A DNA stretch of 39,095 nt from positions 1-39,095 of the forward strand of contig JAHFDG010000038.1 in NCBI GenBank assembly GCA_023249105.1, in the 5' to 3' direction. The position numbers and the translations under genes are program-made. The stretch is from Candidatus Methanoperedens sp. (lineage in GTDB: Archaea > Halobacteriota > Methanosarcinia > Methanosarcinales > Methanoperedenaceae). Positions 29,057 to 35,881 of this stretch are shown here, one piece after another. The number at the start of each line of letters is the position of its first letter. Position 1 is the first letter of the stretch. The notes under the pieces are model-generated. The model was not told the origin of the DNA and did no database searches. It saw only the letters and a list, made by a program, of their open reading frames with translations.

Positions 29057-29572
29057 ATGAAAATTAATAAATTAATCCCTGTTGTCATCGTAATAATTTC
29101 GCTCTTTTTCCTGGGATGTGTTAATCCTCAGGTTGGAACTCCTACACCGACTGCAACCCCGACAGCAACGGTGCAGCCCACAGTCTTTCCAACCATATCA
29201 CCAACTCCTGTCCTGACAGTTTCTCCAACTCCTTCTCTTGAGCCCATAATGTACAGAGTATGGGTTGACAGCGATTACGGGTTTTCCATGGTAAGGGCGA
29301 TTAGAGGGAATTCTTCTTATGGCCTGCCGGCAGGCTTTAACACACTGAATTTTACCATTCACACAGGCGACAGCGTCAGATGGATAAATGACGACAGCTA
29401 TGATTTTCCTCTTACTGTGGTAAGCAATGAAGGACTCTGGAGCGGGAGGACAGGACTTATGCGCTATCAGACCGAGCACTTTGATTATACGTTTAACAAG
29501 ACCGGGACATATACATTCTCAATTGAAGAATACCCGCGCATCCAGAACCAGACAATAACAGTAAAACCGTAA
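29057..29572 (+). CDS. Lipoprotein with cupredoxin-like domain
   Basis: This 171-residue protein starts at ATG 29057, giving a signal peptide with lipobox LFFLGC (lipid-attached Cys21). A Pro/Thr-rich linker of about 45 residues (TPTPTATPT) follows, then a C-terminal beta domain of cupredoxin shape (VWVDSDYGF..., HTGDSVRWIND, and FNKTGTYTFSIEEYP). The Cys-x-x-x-x-His copper ligands expected after GTYTF are replaced by IEEYP, so it probably does not bind type 1 copper. Earlier ATGs at 28970 and 29024 would place extra residues before the signal peptide. Confidence 0.7.
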   Translation: MKINKLIPVVIVIISLFFLGCVNPQVGTPTPTATPTATVQPTVFPTISPTPVLTVSPTPSLEPIMYRVWVDSDYGFSMVRAIRGNSSYGLPAGFNTLNFTIHTGDSVRWINDDSYDFPLTVVSNEGLWSGRTGLMRYQTEHFDYTFNKTGTYTFSIEEYPRIQNQTITVKP

Positions 29573-29586
29573 CTATCTGAGTAAAC

Positions 29587-29629
29587 CCGCCGTCAGGCGG
29601 CGCCTCACGGGGTCTGGGGCTTGCCCCAG
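29587..29629. terminator. Two GC-rich hairpins between convergent genes
   Basis: CCGCC-GTCA-GGCGG (29587-29600) and CTGGGG-CTTG-CCCCAG (29614-29629) lie between the lipoprotein stop and the TatD-like gene stop. They probably end transcription from one or both sides. The second resembles a common intergenic repeat. Confidence 0.5.
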
Positions 29630-29667
29630 CGCTTGTTGATGTTGTGTGATGATTAAAGAAGGTGTAG

Positions 29668-30516
29668 CTAAATATTTATTTCCACGCCATACACTTTTTC
29701 AGGATTTTCTTTGTGTATTTTCCAGAACACATCCTCGCCCCATTCCGGTATCAGTTGTTTTGTCCTTTTCGGGACGGTCTTTGGCCCGAGTACCGAACCC
29801 GGTCTTTTAAGGTCGTCGATGTAATCGGTTTCCATCATGAAACGTGTGCCTTCGGACAGGGCTTTTTCGATTGCATCCTCAGCCGCAAGGACGCTTGGGA
29901 AAATCCCATGTTTCTCGCATATTTTCACCATGGGCGGTGAAAAATGCTTGACAACCTTCTGCGGCGCAAGCCCTGCTTCCCTGGCAATTCCCGCAATCTC
30001 AGCCAGCCCTTCTTCTGTGGCGCTTTCGGTATGAAGCTGCACGGCGCAGCCTGCATCCTTTGCCAGCGTGAAGCTGTGGCGCATGATATCATTTGAGGCG
30101 TCCCATATTTTCGGCTCAATTTCATAATGAGGGCGCCCTGATTTTAATCCGACCGCAAGACCTTTTTCGACATATTCGCTCGCAATTTCAAGCCCGCCTT
30201 TCATTATCTCCACGGCGCGCGACATCCCGAAATGCTCAGAAAGCCTGTTTATCTCAGCTGGATGCACGCCCAGCACCACGAATACCTTGACCTTTTCAGC
30301 TTCCTGGGCGAGCCGTGCGATTTTGAGGACTTTATCAAAAACCTGCCTGTAATCCTCAGGCGCATTTATCTCGATGCCAAGAGACCACGGCGGGAGCGAC
30401 ACAAGCACGATATGCGTCCCCCCGGCGCGCGTGAATTCGCGGACTGCGTCGAGGCACCTGCCTGCGGGGTTGAGGTGCATGTGGTTGTCGAGGATGGGGA
30501 GGGTGGGGGCGGTCAT
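29668..30516 (-). CDS. TatD-type TIM-barrel metal-dependent hydrolase
   Basis: This 282-residue amidohydrolase-type protein has LDNHMHLNP at the N-terminus (first metal histidines), VLGVHPAEI, QLHTESATEEG, VVKHFSPP and METDYIDD near the C-terminus (last Asp), the layout of archaeal TatD-related hydrolases. The substrate is unknown. The start at 30516 is chosen since it lies 4 bp after the TPR gene stop; an earlier ATG (30534) would overlap that gene. The two genes are probably one transcript. Confidence 0.85.
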   Translation of the reverse strand: MTAPTLPILDNHMHLNPAGRCLDAVREFTRAGGTHIVLVSLPPWSLGIEINAPEDYRQVFDKVLKIARLAQEAEKVKVFVVLGVHPAEINRLSEHFGMSRAVEIMKGGLEIASEYVEKGLAVGLKSGRPHYEIEPKIWDASNDIMRHSFTLAKDAGCAVQLHTESATEEGLAEIAGIAREAGLAPQKVVKHFSPPMVKICEKHGIFPSVLAAEDAIEKALSEGTRFMMETDYIDDLKRPGSVLGPKTVPKRTKQLIPEWGEDVFWKIHKENPEKVYGVEINI

Positions 30517-30520
30517 GGTG

Positions 30521-32002
30521 TTAGGAGCGCTCAAAAGTAATTCCTATCGGCTGGGTTCTATGCTCTGTGCTCATATCAAACTCACTTTCACCTGTACCTA
30601 GTTTAGGTTTAAATCGTTTGATCTGATGTATGAAAAAAACAAAGATTAGCATGGTAATTAAAATAGTTGAGTAAGTCGCAAAAACAGCTTCGGTAAGCCT
30701 TTCAATCCAGAACAAATAGTAAGAAAATGCAATAAAAACCAATAACAGCAGTTTTATTGCAAGGCATTTCTGGAATTTACAGTTTTCTATCTCGGCCTCT
30801 ACTTTGCCAAGCTTCCGAAGGTTGCGAATTGCCTTCACATTCATGGGGTCAAGAGCAACTGCTTTTTTAAATTTTTCCTCAGCCTTCTTATATTGTTTTA
30901 ATTGTGCATAAACACAACCGAGATTGTTATGAATTTCCGAGGTTGCAGAATCTTTCATTGATGCTGAATTTTTCAATGCCTTTTGATATTCTTTTATTGC
31001 GTCTTCAAAATAGTCCTCATTTGTAAGAATATCTCCCAGAGTTCCGAGCGCGTAGGGGTTTTCTGGCTCGATTTGAAGCGCAATCCTTATCTCTTTCTCT
31101 GCCTCGTAAAACCTCTCGATTTCTCTCAAAAGTCCTGAATAATTAGAGTGTGCGATTGCGAGTTTAGGGTCTAATTCTATTGCCTTTTTATAGTATTCCT
31201 CGGCCTCAGTTTTCCTGCCCAATTCTTCGAGCAGTTTTGCATTATTAGAATATGCTCCAGCAAGTTTAGGGTTTAACTTTATCGCCTTTTTATAGTACTC
31301 TTCTGCCTCAATTTTCCTGTCCAGTTCTGAGAGCAGTACTGCATAATTAGAGTGGGCTTCAGCTAGATCAGGGTTTAATTTTATTGCTTTTTTATAATGT
31401 TCTTCTGCTTCTGTTTTCCTATTTAGTTCTTCAAGCAGGAGAGCATAATTGTTGTGAGACCATGATTTTTCCGGGTCTAATTCTATTGCCTTTTTATAGC
31501 ATTTCTCGGCTTCGATTTTCTTATTCAATTCTTTAAGCAGATTCGCATAATTGTTGTATATCGCTACATTTTTCGGGTCTAATTCTATTGCCTTTTCATA
31601 GTATTTTTCAGCCTCATTTTTCTTGTTTAGTTCTTTTTTAAGCAGATTCGCATAATTGTTGTGTGCCTCTACAAGTTTTGGGTTTATTTCTATCGCTTTT
31701 TTAAAGAGTTCCTCAGCCTCTTTTATTTTTTCAATATATTTCGCTGCAAGACCTGCATTATTATATGCACCTGCTTTTTCATTTCCCTCAAGACTCTGTG
31801 CCGCCGTAAGCTCAAGAACATAAACAAACTCATATTCTTTTCTCACTTTCATCTGTGTAGATAACTCTAAGAGGTTGGGCGCCCCCACCCCCATCTCCCC
31901 CGCCACCCGCGCCGCCTCCTCCACGCAAGCCTCAAGCTCGCCGCGCTCGATACAGGGCGCGAGTTTTTCAAGGAATTCCTTAGTTTTCTCGTTATCTGAC
32001 AT
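30521..32002 (-). CDS. TPR-repeat protein with C-terminal membrane helices
   Basis: This 493-residue protein has three parts. Residues 1-50 form an acidic helical domain (KLAPCIERGELEACVEEA). Residues 75-395 contain about nine 34-residue tetratricopeptide repeats with the WLGYAFAP-like pattern NNYA...EAEKYYKKAIELDP. Two hydrophobic helices lie at about 418-435 and 445-465. The repeats face the cytoplasm or outside and bind unknown partners. The first 130 bp are GC-rich and the repeats AT-rich, so the N-terminal domain may have been joined later. A truncated second copy of that domain lies at 32700-32858. Confidence 0.88.
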   Translation of the reverse strand: MSDNEKTKEFLEKLAPCIERGELEACVEEAARVAGEMGVGAPNLLELSTQMKVRKEYEFVYVLELTAAQSLEGNEKAGAYNNAGLAAKYIEKIKEAEELFKKAIEINPKLVEAHNNYANLLKKELNKKNEAEKYYEKAIELDPKNVAIYNNYANLLKELNKKIEAEKCYKKAIELDPEKSWSHNNYALLLEELNRKTEAEEHYKKAIKLNPDLAEAHSNYAVLLSELDRKIEAEEYYKKAIKLNPKLAGAYSNNAKLLEELGRKTEAEEYYKKAIELDPKLAIAHSNYSGLLREIERFYEAEKEIRIALQIEPENPYALGTLGDILTNEDYFEDAIKEYQKALKNSASMKDSATSEIHNNLGCVYAQLKQYKKAEEKFKKAVALDPMNVKAIRNLRKLGKVEAEIENCKFQKCLAIKLLLLVFIAFSYYLFWIERLTEAVFATYSTILITMLIFVFFIHQIKRFKPKLGTGESEFDMSTEHRTQPIGITFERS

Positions 32003-32014
32003 TATGCTCTCAAA

Positions 32015-32437
32015 TCACAAATCGCCAACTTCTTTAATGCCAATTATAGAACTCGATCTTTCAAGCATTTCAGCATCCAGGCTCACCAATGGAATATTGA
32101 ACTCTTTAGCAGTCTGGATAACTATAGCATCCATTCCCCTGACCCCGATATCCCTCGCAATATCAGCAGCTTCGTGAGCCCTGTAAGAAACAACCTCAAG
32201 AAACACTATCGAATTTATATCGCATAAATCTTTTTTAACCCTTTCGGCAAGACGGGAAGAGCCGGTTCGTCTTTTTATTGCAGCTACAATTTCGACTAAA
32301 ACGATAAACGGTTCTACAGCGAGATATTCACCGTTCTTGACTTTTTCAAATAATCTCTTGCACTCTTCATGCTTTGCTTCCTGTTTGAGAAGTGCAGCAA
32401 TTATAACTGAGCTATCTATGGTTATGCGCTCTACCAT
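32015..32437 (-). CDS. vapC: PIN-domain toxin VapC
   Basis: This 140-residue PIN ribonuclease has the acidic set Asp8 (ITIDSSVII), Glu49, Asp103 (RGMDAIVIQTA) and Asp121 (LVSLDAE). The ATG at 32437 overlaps the antitoxin stop in GAATGGTAG, the usual VapBC coupling. A longer in-frame start at 32488 would overlap the antitoxin by 58 bases and is less likely. VapC toxins cut tRNA or rRNA; the target here is unknown. Confidence 0.88.
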   Translation of the reverse strand: MVERITIDSSVIIAALLKQEAKHEECKRLFEKVKNGEYLAVEPFIVLVEIVAAIKRRTGSSRLAERVKKDLCDINSIVFLEVVSYRAHEAADIARDIGVRGMDAIVIQTAKEFNIPLVSLDAEMLERSSSIIGIKEVGDL

Positions 32438-32646
32438 TCCTTTTCTCTCTGGCTTCGGATTTCCTCTAAAGCGGTTGGTCCCTTCCATTCCCTGGAAATT
32501 TGTATGGATGCCTCCATCAGGTCATTCCATGCTCTTTCCGCTTTTAGTTTATCTACGGTCATAAGGTCAAGAGTTATTTTCCTTATTTGAGTTAGCTCTT
32601 CACTTATGTGTTCCAGATGCTCTTCTATTTCCTGTAAATTTTGCAT
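32431..32646 (-). CDS. VapB-like antitoxin
   Basis: This 71-residue, highly charged, mostly helical protein (IEEHLEHISEELTQIRKITLDLM at the N-terminus) sits directly upstream of vapC with a short overlap. It has no clear AbrB or RHH signature, so it is called antitoxin from position, size and charge. The C-terminal basic/aromatic part (ISREWKGPTALEEI) would wrap the toxin. Confidence 0.7.
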   Translation of the reverse strand: MQNLQEIEEHLEHISEELTQIRKITLDLMTVDKLKAERAWNDLMEASIQISREWKGPTALEEIRSQREKEW

Positions 32647-32699
32647 TATTCCTCTAACATTTCTTGGTATTGTTCTTTCTTATACCTATCGCATGAGAA

Positions 32700-32858
32700 T
32701 TAAACATTTTTGATGTAGCCAACTCCAGCCAGATCCCCCGCCCCTATTCCCATCTCCCCCGCCAGCTCCGCCTCCTCCACGCACGCCTCAAGCTCGCCGC
32801 GCTCGATGCAGGGCGCGAGTTTTTGGAGGAATTCTTCGGTTTTGTTATTTTCTGGCAT
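32700..32858 (-). pseudogene. Truncated copy of the TPR protein N-terminal domain
   Basis: The reading frame from ATG 32858 codes 52 residues beginning MPENNKTEEFLQKLAPCIER. It matches the TPR protein's first 43 or so residues almost exactly, with one residue missing. It then departs after GEMGIGAG and ends at TAA (32700). The matching DNA is GC-rich like the other copy. Probably a leftover of a duplicated gene; a real tiny protein cannot be excluded. Confidence 0.7.
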
Positions 32859-32874
32859 GATTTTCAATATTTAT

Positions 32875-33237
32875 TTATCCTGTAGCGGAACCTTTATCTT
32901 CAGAATTGAATAGTATTTTCCCTTTCAAAATTTCCTTCACAAAAGGATTCCCTTTTCGTCTCATTTCTTCAAATTCTTTTTCCGTATAGCAAAGGGGTTC
33001 TATCGGGAGTTCCGTCATCTCAAAAATTCCATCCGCGCGGTCTAAAAAACGTTCCTTGAAATCCCCAATGATAGCGAGGTCTATATCGCTGCCTTCATTA
33101 AAGTCATCACGCGCCACTGAACCGAACAGATATACCTTTTTAATATCGATATGAGAAACGAGTTTCTCAACAAACCGTTCTATTTTGCCAGGAAGTTTCT
33201 CACTTCTGCTAATATCGATTCTGCATATTTTATGCAT
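32875..33237 (-). CDS. MNT-type nucleotidyltransferase antitoxin
   Basis: This 120-residue minimal nucleotidyltransferase has the active-site motif GSVARDDFNEGSDIDL (Gly39, Ser40, Asp51, Asp53) and a possible third acid at Glu80. MNT partners of HEPN toxins add AMP to the toxin's tyrosine and block it. The start at 33237 overlaps the HEPN gene by 58 bases; no in-frame alternative start is seen. The HEPN-then-MNT order matches other such modules. Confidence 0.88.
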   Translation of the reverse strand: MHKICRIDISRSEKLPGKIERFVEKLVSHIDIKKVYLFGSVARDDFNEGSDIDLAIIGDFKERFLDRADGIFEMTELPIEPLCYTEKEFEEMRRKGNPFVKEILKGKILFNSEDKGSATG

Positions 33238-33581
33238 TTGTCTGCATCCTCTCTTGTATAATATTCAAAAGGCGAGCCTGATGGAAACGCGTCCGGGTAG
33301 CGCGGGGGAATGTAATGCTTATCAAGTTCCATCGAAGCCCTGCCGAGGTCTTTGAACTCCGGGATTATTTTTTTCACTTCCCTGAATAATTCCCGCGTTG
33401 AGTGGGTTACAACCGTGCGATGCCCCTTCAAAAAAAGCAGGCTTTTAAGCGCCTTCTCAGAGGCTTGCTGGGCATGGAAACATGCGCTCTCATAGAACTC
33501 TTTATCCATCAAAACCATAGCTGCGCCCAGGTCGCGTTCACCCTGATTTAACCACCGCATAGCTTCTTCTTTGTTGCTCAT
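33180..33581 (-). CDS. HEPN-domain toxin
   Basis: This 133-residue all-helical HEPN protein has the RNase motif R-x4-H at Arg55-His60 (KGHRTVVTHS) and the conserved FHAQQASEKALKSLL helix. A YYTREDAD segment near residue 107 could hold the tyrosine modified by the partner. HEPN toxins cut RNA. It is the first gene of the pair, with the MNT gene overlapping its end. Confidence 0.88.
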   Translation of the reverse strand: MSNKEEAMRWLNQGERDLGAAMVLMDKEFYESACFHAQQASEKALKSLLFLKGHRTVVTHSTRELFREVKKIIPEFKDLGRASMELDKHYIPPRYPDAFPSGSPFEYYTREDADKCIKYAESILAEVRNFLAK

Positions 33582-33626
33582 ATCCTATTACTCCTCATAT
33601 CACATGATATAAGTTTTTGAGTATAA

Positions 33627-33761
33627 AAGTTGGCAAGGGCGAAAAGAAAGCTTGGCACGATTATGGGAGATGATGTGCACACGGGGATTAACAGTATGAT
33701 TAATGTTGGCGCTGTGGTAGAAAGCGGGGCGATGATAGCGCCCGGGGAATTCGTGAAATAG
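33627..33761 (+). pseudogene. Remnant of a GlmU-like sugar nucleotidyltransferase C-terminus
   Basis: On the plus strand a frame after a stop at 33624 codes about 45 residues including KRKLGTIMGDDVHTGINS and GAVVESGAMIAPGEF, ending at TAG (33759-33761). This is the left-handed beta-helix end of archaeal GlmU-like bifunctional enzymes. There is no start codon except an internal TTG (33630) and no upstream part, so it is a gene fragment. The minus-strand frame over the same bases is not supported. Confidence 0.65.
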
Positions 33762-33779
33762 AAAAAACAGAGAAAATTT

Positions 33780-34391
33780 TTAGGACACTTTCTCAGCAAA
33801 AGCCAGAGTGCCTGTAATCTTCTTGATTTTTATTTTTACGGTATCTCCCTTAACAGTATTGGGCACATAAATTGTATATTTATCCTTTTTAGCGATACCG
33901 TCGCCTTTACTTCCCACCGCATCGATCTTGACGTCGTAAGTTTCACCTTCAGTCAGTGCTTCTTCTTTTGCAATGGTCGTTGCCCGCCGTTTTGTTACAG
34001 GTCTGTGCGCTCCACAGGCATCGCACCGGAGGGTCAGGATTCTCTCGCTTTTCATCAAATGCGTATCCGGGCGTCCGCATTCCGAGCATGTCACATATTC
34101 CTTGACATATGCATTAATAAGTTCGGTAACGATTCCCGAAGTGAGTTTCCTCTGGAATATTGCCCTTGAACCATCGATTTTACCTGCTGTGCCAAGCTCC
34201 CGCAAAAGGAATTTGAATAAATGCTCCTGTTCACGGTTCAGTTTGTCAGCAATGCCGGCAAAATTTTCAAGGACTGTAGTCTTTCCTTCGGTGAGAAGCT
34301 TGGGCTCAGGAACTACAAATCGCTCCCCTGAACCTTTAATTTCAGGCAGTAGTTTCAATGCCCTGTCAAGGTTTGCAAGATAATCATTCAA
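33780..34391 (-). CDS. Translation initiation factor aIF2 beta subunit
   Basis: This 203-residue protein has the aIF2 beta core with a C4 zinc ribbon (CSEC...CDAC, about residues 102-128) and the domain IVTELINAYVKEYV. A C-terminal TRAM domain (about 145-203, GETYDVKIDAVGSKGDGIAKKDKYTIYVPNTVKGD) follows, an addition found in Methanosarcina-type homologues. It acts in the heterotrimer delivering initiator tRNA. The start is a TTG at 34391 with GAGGT upstream. Confidence 0.92.
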   Translation of the reverse strand: MNDYLANLDRALKLLPEIKGSGERFVVPEPKLLTEGKTTVLENFAGIADKLNREQEHLFKFLLRELGTAGKIDGSRAIFQRKLTSGIVTELINAYVKEYVTCSECGRPDTHLMKSERILTLRCDACGAHRPVTKRRATTIAKEEALTEGETYDVKIDAVGSKGDGIAKKDKYTIYVPNTVKGDTVKIKIKKITGTLAFAEKVS

Positions 34392-34436
34392 AAAGTGATA
34401 CCTCGCTTTATATACCTGTCGTTTGATTATTCATAG

Positions 34437-34958
34437 TCAAGTTACAATTAATTCCAGGCCTTTTTCTACGACCAGGCTGATGGGAGTTGGCAGTTTATAT
34501 CCTGCTGAAGTGAGTGATTTTTTTGCCTGTTTGAAACCTGCCGGGTTAATATACACCGTCATGAGTTTCTGACCTGCCCTTACCCTTGCTGCCGTACCAA
34601 TAGGCTTCCCGAATGCGAGGCGCATTCCCTGTGAAACACGGTCGGCGCCTGCTCCTGTTGCCTGTTTATTTTCCCTCAGGACTTCGTGCGGGTGTACCCT
34701 GATTTTTAAATGATAATTGGGCTGCCCGAGAACTTCAAGTAAGGTCCTGTTCGCTGCTATGCGAGCAGATTCAAGAGCGCTGTGCCGTATATTGCATGCT
34801 TCTTTTGCTACGAGAGACATTTGTACCGGGAAATCATCTTTCAGGTTTCCCATGTCATAGGTAACTATTTTGCTTCCCGGAACACCGCCCATGTATTCGC
34901 GCCTTGTAAATGAGCGCTGGGTGATCTTCGTGTACATTCTTCCTGGTTTTCTTGCCAT
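34437..34958 (-). CDS. rpl10e: Large ribosomal subunit protein L10e (uL16 family)
   Basis: This 173-residue uL16/L10e protein starts [14 protein letters not shown] and contains the R/K-rich [12 protein letters not shown] loop and [23 protein letters not shown], as in other archaea. It sits near the peptidyl-transferase centre and tRNA sites. GGAGG lies at 34967-34971. Its promoter region contains a perfect 20-bp palindrome. Confidence 0.96.
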   Translation of the reverse strand: MARKPGRMYTKITQRSFTRREYMGGVPGSKIVTYDMGNLKDDFPVQMSLVAKEACNIRHSALESARIAANRTLLEVLGQPNYHLKIRVHPHEVLRENKQATGAGADRVSQGMRLAFGKPIGTAARVRAGQKLMTVYINPAGFKQAKKSLTSAGYKLPTPISLVVEKGLELIVT

Positions 34959-34976
34959 TTGAGTAATCCTCCAAAA

Positions 34977-34996
34977 CCCCGTATTTAAATACGGGG
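34977..34996 (-). promoter_or_regulatory. 20-bp perfect palindrome over the rpl10e TATA region
   Basis: CCCCGTATTTAAATACGGGG is perfectly self-complementary with ATTTAAAT at the centre, 19 bp upstream of the rpl10e ATG. The core could be a TATA box inside a repressor site, or the sequence may act as a hairpin. The rest of 34959-35124 is AT-rich with no other gene. Confidence 0.6.
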
Positions 34997-35124
34997 TATA
35001 ATATGGAATGTGCGTATTAAAAATATATCACACGATTTGGTTTCCAGATGACTTTTGGGTTTATAAACTTTATTGAAACCGATCTTCCAAAACATTCAAT
35101 AGCATTTAAAGAATATTATCACTA

Positions 35125-35757
35125 ATGGCGCAAGAGTTAACCTTCTTCATTTATGCCTTTACATCCATCTTCGCAATCGTAAACCCGGTCAGCGGTGTAA
35201 TGGCTTTTATTTCCATGACATCGCACATGAGCCAGGCTGACAAAATCTATATAGCAAAGCGCTCTGTAATAATCGCCAGCATTATCGCAATTACCTTCTC
35301 CATATTAGGGGAACTTCTTTTAAAACTTTTTAATATAACAGCAGATTCCTTGAGGGTGGCAGGAGGAGTTTTACTTTTCCTTGTAGCAATAGACATGCTC
35401 TTTGCAAGAACCACGCGTGAAAGCATCACTTCCGAGGAATTAAATGAAGCGGCGCAAAAGGAAAACATATCGGTATTCCCGATAGCAATGCCCCTCCTGA
35501 CAGGGCCAGGAGCGATTACGACAATAATAGTGTTGATCAGAACCGCCGATAACCTCAACTTAAAACTGACAGTAATAGGAGCAATACTGCTTACTTTTAT
35601 TATTACATTTTTAATCTTCAGGTTTTCTGATTACTTTAATAAAGTGGTAGGGATGACAGGCATGCTTGTAATGACACGCTTGATGGGTCTTTTCCTGGGA
35701 GCCATAGCTGTTGATTTTATCTCTACTGGAATTAAAGGAATATTCAATCTGGTATGA
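35125..35757 (+). CDS. MarC-family integral membrane protein
   Basis: This 210-residue protein has six helices and MarC family motifs (FAIVNPVSGVMAFISMT near the N-terminus, FPIAMPLLTGPGAI at about 116-129, and a C-terminal TRLMGLFLGAIAVDFI). The physiological role of MarC proteins is unsettled. It is divergent from rpl10e and 121 bp from the next gene on the same strand. Confidence 0.9.
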   Translation: MAQELTFFIYAFTSIFAIVNPVSGVMAFISMTSHMSQADKIYIAKRSVIIASIIAITFSILGELLLKLFNITADSLRVAGGVLLFLVAIDMLFARTTRESITSEELNEAAQKENISVFPIAMPLLTGPGAITTIIVLIRTADNLNLKLTVIGAILLTFIITFLIFRFSDYFNKVVGMTGMLVMTRLMGLFLGAIAVDFISTGIKGIFNLV

Positions 35758-35796
35758 AAAACTTTATGAAAGTTTTATCAAAAACCGTCGCGCCTG

Positions 35797-35819
35797 TTTA
35801 TAAACCTTTAAGAAAGGTT
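35797..35819 (+). promoter_or_regulatory. TATA box and adjoining palindrome before the DHPS-related gene
   Basis: TTTATAAA (35797-35804) is the likely TATA box. It overlaps the palindrome AACCTTT-AAG-AAAGGTT (35803-35819). A transcript starting about 25 bp downstream would begin near 35827, right at the first hairpin of the repeat at 35828-35881. Confidence 0.5.
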
Positions 35820-35827
35820 AATCAAAC

Positions 35828-35881
35828 GACAGGTATGCGAAGCATACCTGAACACCGCATAAAGCGAGGTGTCGCTTTATG
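35828..35881 (+). repeat. Two-hairpin repeat family B: leader that pairs the start codon
   Basis: Hairpin 1 is CAGGTATGC-GAA-GCATACCTG (35830-35850, 9-bp stem). Hairpin 2 is CATAAAGCGA-GGTG-TCGCTTTATG (35858-35881), a perfect 10-bp stem with a GGTG loop. The last three bases are the start codon of the next gene (35879-35881), and the loop is the core of its Shine-Dalgarno GAGGTG (35866-35871). Initiation would require opening this stem. Related copies lie at 18892-18942 and 19112-19166. Confidence 0.8.

Noticed and set aside
33578-33799. 73-residue minus-strand frame between the HEPN gene and aIF2 beta
   Set aside because: It is antisense to the GlmU-like remnant, whose plus-strand translation matches a known protein fold; the minus frame matches nothing.
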